Part shown: positions 61,958 to 64,000 of the stretch, piece after piece
Layout of the letters: each line of letters opens with the position of its first letter
Numbering within the stretch: position 1 is the first letter of the stretch
Source of the DNA: Flavobacterium psychrophilum
GTDB lineage: Bacteria; Bacteroidota; Bacteroidia; Flavobacteriales; Flavobacteriaceae
Length of the DNA: 64,000 nt
Direction of reading: 5' to 3'
NCBI GenBank assembly: GCA_945874225.1
Contig: CAMCFT010000007.1
Coordinates: 62,001-126,000, forward strand
Notes under the pieces: generated by a model
What the model saw: the letters and a program-made list of their open reading frames with translations, nothing else
Told to the model about the DNA's origin: nothing
The model's database searches: none
Program-made: the position numbers and the translations under genes

Positions 61958-62464
61958 ATGAAAACATTAAAATTAATTGCGGTGGGAATATTCCTTTTTG
62001 TATCTGGTTTGATGCAAGCGCAGATTTCGGTAAATGTGACCATTGGTGCACCTCCATCTTGGGGTCCGGTTGGTTATTCGAATGTACAATATTATTATTT
62101 GCCAGATGTTCAGGCTTATTATGACATTCGAGCATCTCAATTTATTTACTTTAACAACGGAATATGGATTCGAGCAAGATATTTACCTGGACCGTACCGA
62201 AATTATGATTTGTACAGTGGTTACAAAGTAGTTTTGAATGATTATCACGGTTCACATCCTTATTACTATTTCAATAGCCATAAAACAAAATATTATAAAG
62301 GATATAAAGGGAAACCACAACAAACAATCGGAAGAAACCCTAATTATAAAAGTAATAATGGAAATTATTCAAACAGAAATAGCAATAATGGAAATGTTAA
62401 AAATGGTAATAGTGGTCATAAAGAAGGAAAAGAAAACAAAGGAAAAGGCAATAACAAGCATTAA
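61958..62464 (+). CDS. Secreted basic protein of unknown function
   Basis: 168 residues with a signal peptide ending MQAQ at 22. A middle region with PDVQAYYDIRASQFIYFNNG and YLPGPYRNYDLYSGYKVVL is found in a family common in Flavobacteriia; I recall no function. The C-terminal 60 residues are low-complexity Asn/Gly/Lys (SNNGNYSNRNSNNGNVKNGN), probably unfolded and exposed. It is a single gene followed by the MITE copy 2. Confidence 0.8.
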   Translation: MKTLKLIAVGIFLFVSGLMQAQISVNVTIGAPPSWGPVGYSNVQYYYLPDVQAYYDIRASQFIYFNNGIWIRARYLPGPYRNYDLYSGYKVVLNDYHGSHPYYYFNSHKTKYYKGYKGKPQQTIGRNPNYKSNNGNYSNRNSNNGNVKNGNSGHKEGKENKGKGNNKH

Positions 62465-62480
62465 TTTCTAAATTTCATAA

Positions 62481-62694
62481 CATTGTTGTCCGATAAAATC
62501 AAAGTATAGTCCCTACGGGACAAATTCTCGATTTATAACTATCTTGCTACCAATATTTAACCTCTACGAGGTATGCTCCGTTAGGAGCTAAATGTTGGTG
62601 GAATAAAAATCAAGCCAACCCAGTTCAAATGTCCCGTAGGGACTATATAGGTTAGGGTAATTGTCTTTTTTAAAATTTAAATCGGACAACAATG
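62481..62694 (+). mobile_element. MITE-like element, copy 2 (intact)
   Basis: The 214-bp element runs from CATTGTTGTCCGAT (62481-62494) to its perfect inverted copy ATCGGACAACAATG (62681-62694). It is bracketed by a 9-bp direct repeat ATTTCATAA (62472-62480 and 62695-62703), a target duplication. Internal arms TATAGTCCCTACGGGAC (62505-62521) and its complement (62631-62647) pair perfectly. No coding capacity, so movement would need a transposase elsewhere. Confidence 0.92.
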
Positions 62695-62842
62695 ATTTCA
62701 TAATAATAAAAGTAGAGAACCTGCATTGGTTCTCTTTTTTTGATTCCAAATTGTTCCTTTTTGTCAAAGAAAATAAAAAACTGTATTCTGAAATTCAATT
62801 AATTACTACATTTGGACTTATTGCCAATTAAATTCCAAAAAA

Positions 62843-64000
62843 ATGCAGAAAGTTTTGATTCAATCTCTTGTTATTTTCCTTCTTTCTTTCCAAATAATAT
62901 ATGCACAACAGCCCCAAAAACCAAACTCGGTTGAAATTTACAATCAAATTCAAAAGCTCAATTTCTTGGGCACAGTACTATATATCGCGGCGCATCCTGA
63001 TGACGAAAATACGCGGTTGATTTCGTATTTATCCAATGAAACAAAAGCAAGAACGGGCTATTTGTCCTTGACACGAGGTGATGGCGGTCAAAATTTAATT
63101 GGTTCACAATTGCGGGAATTACTAGGAATAATCCGAACACAAGAATTGATTGAAGCTCGAAAAATTGATGGTGGAGAGCAGTTTTTTTCACGTGCCAATG
63201 ATTTTGGCTATTCAAAAAATCCAGATGAAACTTTAGAAATTTGGGATAAAGAAAAAGTGCTTTCTGATATTGTCTGGACCATTAGAAAATTTCAACCCGA
63301 TGTAATCATCAATCGGTTTGACCATCGCTCGGCTGGAACGACCCACGGTCATCATACTGCTTCGGCACTATTGAGCGTGAAAAGTTTTGATTTGGCCAAT
63401 AATCCTGCAATTTTTCCAGAACAATTAAAATTAGTGGAACCTTGGCAACCCAAACGCCAGTTTTTTAATACTTCGTGGTGGTTTTACGGAAGCAAGGAGA
63501 AATTTGATGCCGCTGATAAAACCAATTTATTTTCGATACAGACAGGAGTTTATTATCAGTCTATAGGAAAATCAAATCAGGAAATTGCAGCATTGAGCCG
63601 CAGTCGTCATCAATCGCAAGGTTTTGGCAGCACTGGAACTCGTGGAGAAGAAACCGAATATTTAGAGTTTATAAATGGCAAACCGCTTCAAGATAAAGTT
63701 GGCATTTTCGAAGGAATTGATACTTCTTGGAATCGGGTAAAAGGAGGAAAACCTATTGGAGAATTGATGACAAAAATTGAGTCAGAATTTGATTTTTCAA
63801 ATCCTTCGGCGAGTATTCCAGAATTGGTAAAAGCGTATTCGATGATTCAATCCTTGGATGAAAACCATTGGAAACTAATAAAATCAGAAGAAATCAAAAA
63901 AACTATTGCTGCTTGTGCCGGATTATTTTTCGAAGCAGTTGCCCAAAATCAGGAAGCTACTCCGGCGAGCCTCGTTAAATTGAAGCTCGAAGCGATAAAT
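62843..64000 (+). CDS. PIG-L family deacetylase (LmbE-like), 3' end cut by window edge
   Basis: The ATG at 62843 gives 386 codons in frame to the window end. A signal peptide ends IIYAQ at 22. The metal site is AAHPDDE at 49-55, followed by TTHGHHTAS (166-174) with the downstream histidines. Family members remove acetyl groups from GlcNAc-linked or related sugars; large Bacteroidota forms (about 830 residues) have extra beta domains. The visible part is intact. Confidence 0.9.
   Translation, partial: MQKVLIQSLVIFLLSFQIIYAQQPQKPNSVEIYNQIQKLNFLGTVLYIAAHPDDENTRLISYLSNETKARTGYLSLTRGDGGQNLIGSQLRELLGIIRTQELIEARKIDGGEQFFSRANDFGYSKNPDETLEIWDKEKVLSDIVWTIRKFQPDVIINRFDHRSAGTTHGHHTASALLSVKSFDLANNPAIFPEQLKLVEPWQPKRQFFNTSWWFYGSKEKFDAADKTNLFSIQTGVYYQSIGKSNQEIAALSRSRHQSQGFGSTGTRGEETEYLEFINGKPLQDKVGIFEGIDTSWNRVKGGKPIGELMTKIESEFDFSNPSASIPELVKAYSMIQSLDENHWKLIKSEEIKKTIAACAGLFFEAVAQNQEATPASLVKLKLEAIN

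Overview
This window is chromosomal DNA from a low-GC member of the Bacteroidota, most likely a Flavobacterium or close relative in the Flavobacteriaceae. The evidence is the AT-rich composition, promoters of the TTTG / TAnnTTTG type, the near absence of Shine-Dalgarno sequences, many small secreted beta-barrel proteins and lipoproteins, an N-acylornithine carbamoyltransferase arginine pathway, a YtxJ bacilliredoxin, and several dispersed repeat families typical of flavobacteria. No rRNA, phage, CRISPR array or complete insertion sequence was seen. One tRNA gene (Arg, ACG anticodon) is present.

Layout. 1-13.8 kb: mostly minus-strand housekeeping genes. These are a partial acyl-ACP thioesterase, an outer-membrane protein and lipoprotein pair, miaA, a voltage-gated-type ion channel with a zinc ribbon, an exonuclease/GIY-YIG fusion, a YggS protein carrying a repeat insertion, a DUF1015 protein, 3-hydroxybutyryl-CoA dehydrogenase, a compact type II restriction-modification pair, a Gfo/Idh/MocA oxidoreductase, pcm, an HTH-Fic protein and smpB. 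14-26.7 kb: envelope proteins, an M1 peptidase, the agmatine-to-putrescine operon aguBA, DUF808, a nitroreductase, clpB and ytxJ. 26.9-38.8 kb: one long minus-strand arginine/proline cluster. In transcription order it is GNAT (probable N-acylglutamate synthase), argG, a lipoprotein, argC, argD, proA, proB, a GxxExxY protein, argF', argB, an M20 deacylase (argE role) and argH. The gaps between these genes are full of palindromic repeats. 39.2-51.6 kb: a lipoprotein, fumarylacetoacetase, glyA, guaC, the fermentation set pflB-pflA-OFA transporter, and an EF-G paralog whose GTPase motifs are altered. 51.9-64 kb: a pentapeptide-repeat protein, tRNA-Arg, an overlooked 46-residue small protein, a BlaI/BlaR1-type regulatory pair with a clear promoter and operators, an MFS transporter, DUF1684, a TatD-like protein, tcdA, a UbiA prenyltransferase, maf, a short MscS channel, a decayed outer-membrane gene, a secreted protein and a partial PIG-L deacetylase.

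How the genes work together. The arg/pro cluster holds the glutamate-to-arginine steps visible here plus the first two proline enzymes, so it directs glutamate flow into both amino acids. The pfl set suggests anaerobic or microaerobic pyruvate cleavage to acetyl-CoA and formate, with an exporter. aguBA makes putrescine from agmatine.

Most unusual points: (1) a 214-bp MITE-like element with perfect 14-bp ends and a 9-bp target duplication, plus a second, older inverted copy whose hairpin shows compensatory changes; (2) short dispersed repeats that have become coding sequence inside YggS and at the ArgB N-terminus; (3) the EF-G paralog with His-to-Tyr, Thr-to-Ser and Lys-to-Gln changes in its GTPase motifs, preceded by an 18-bp Crp/Fnr-like palindrome; (4) a restriction-modification pair with a small, unassigned endonuclease; (5) the BlaI-type promoter with two dyads placed exactly for autorepression. 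I see no wholly new multi-gene system. These are the places I would look first.
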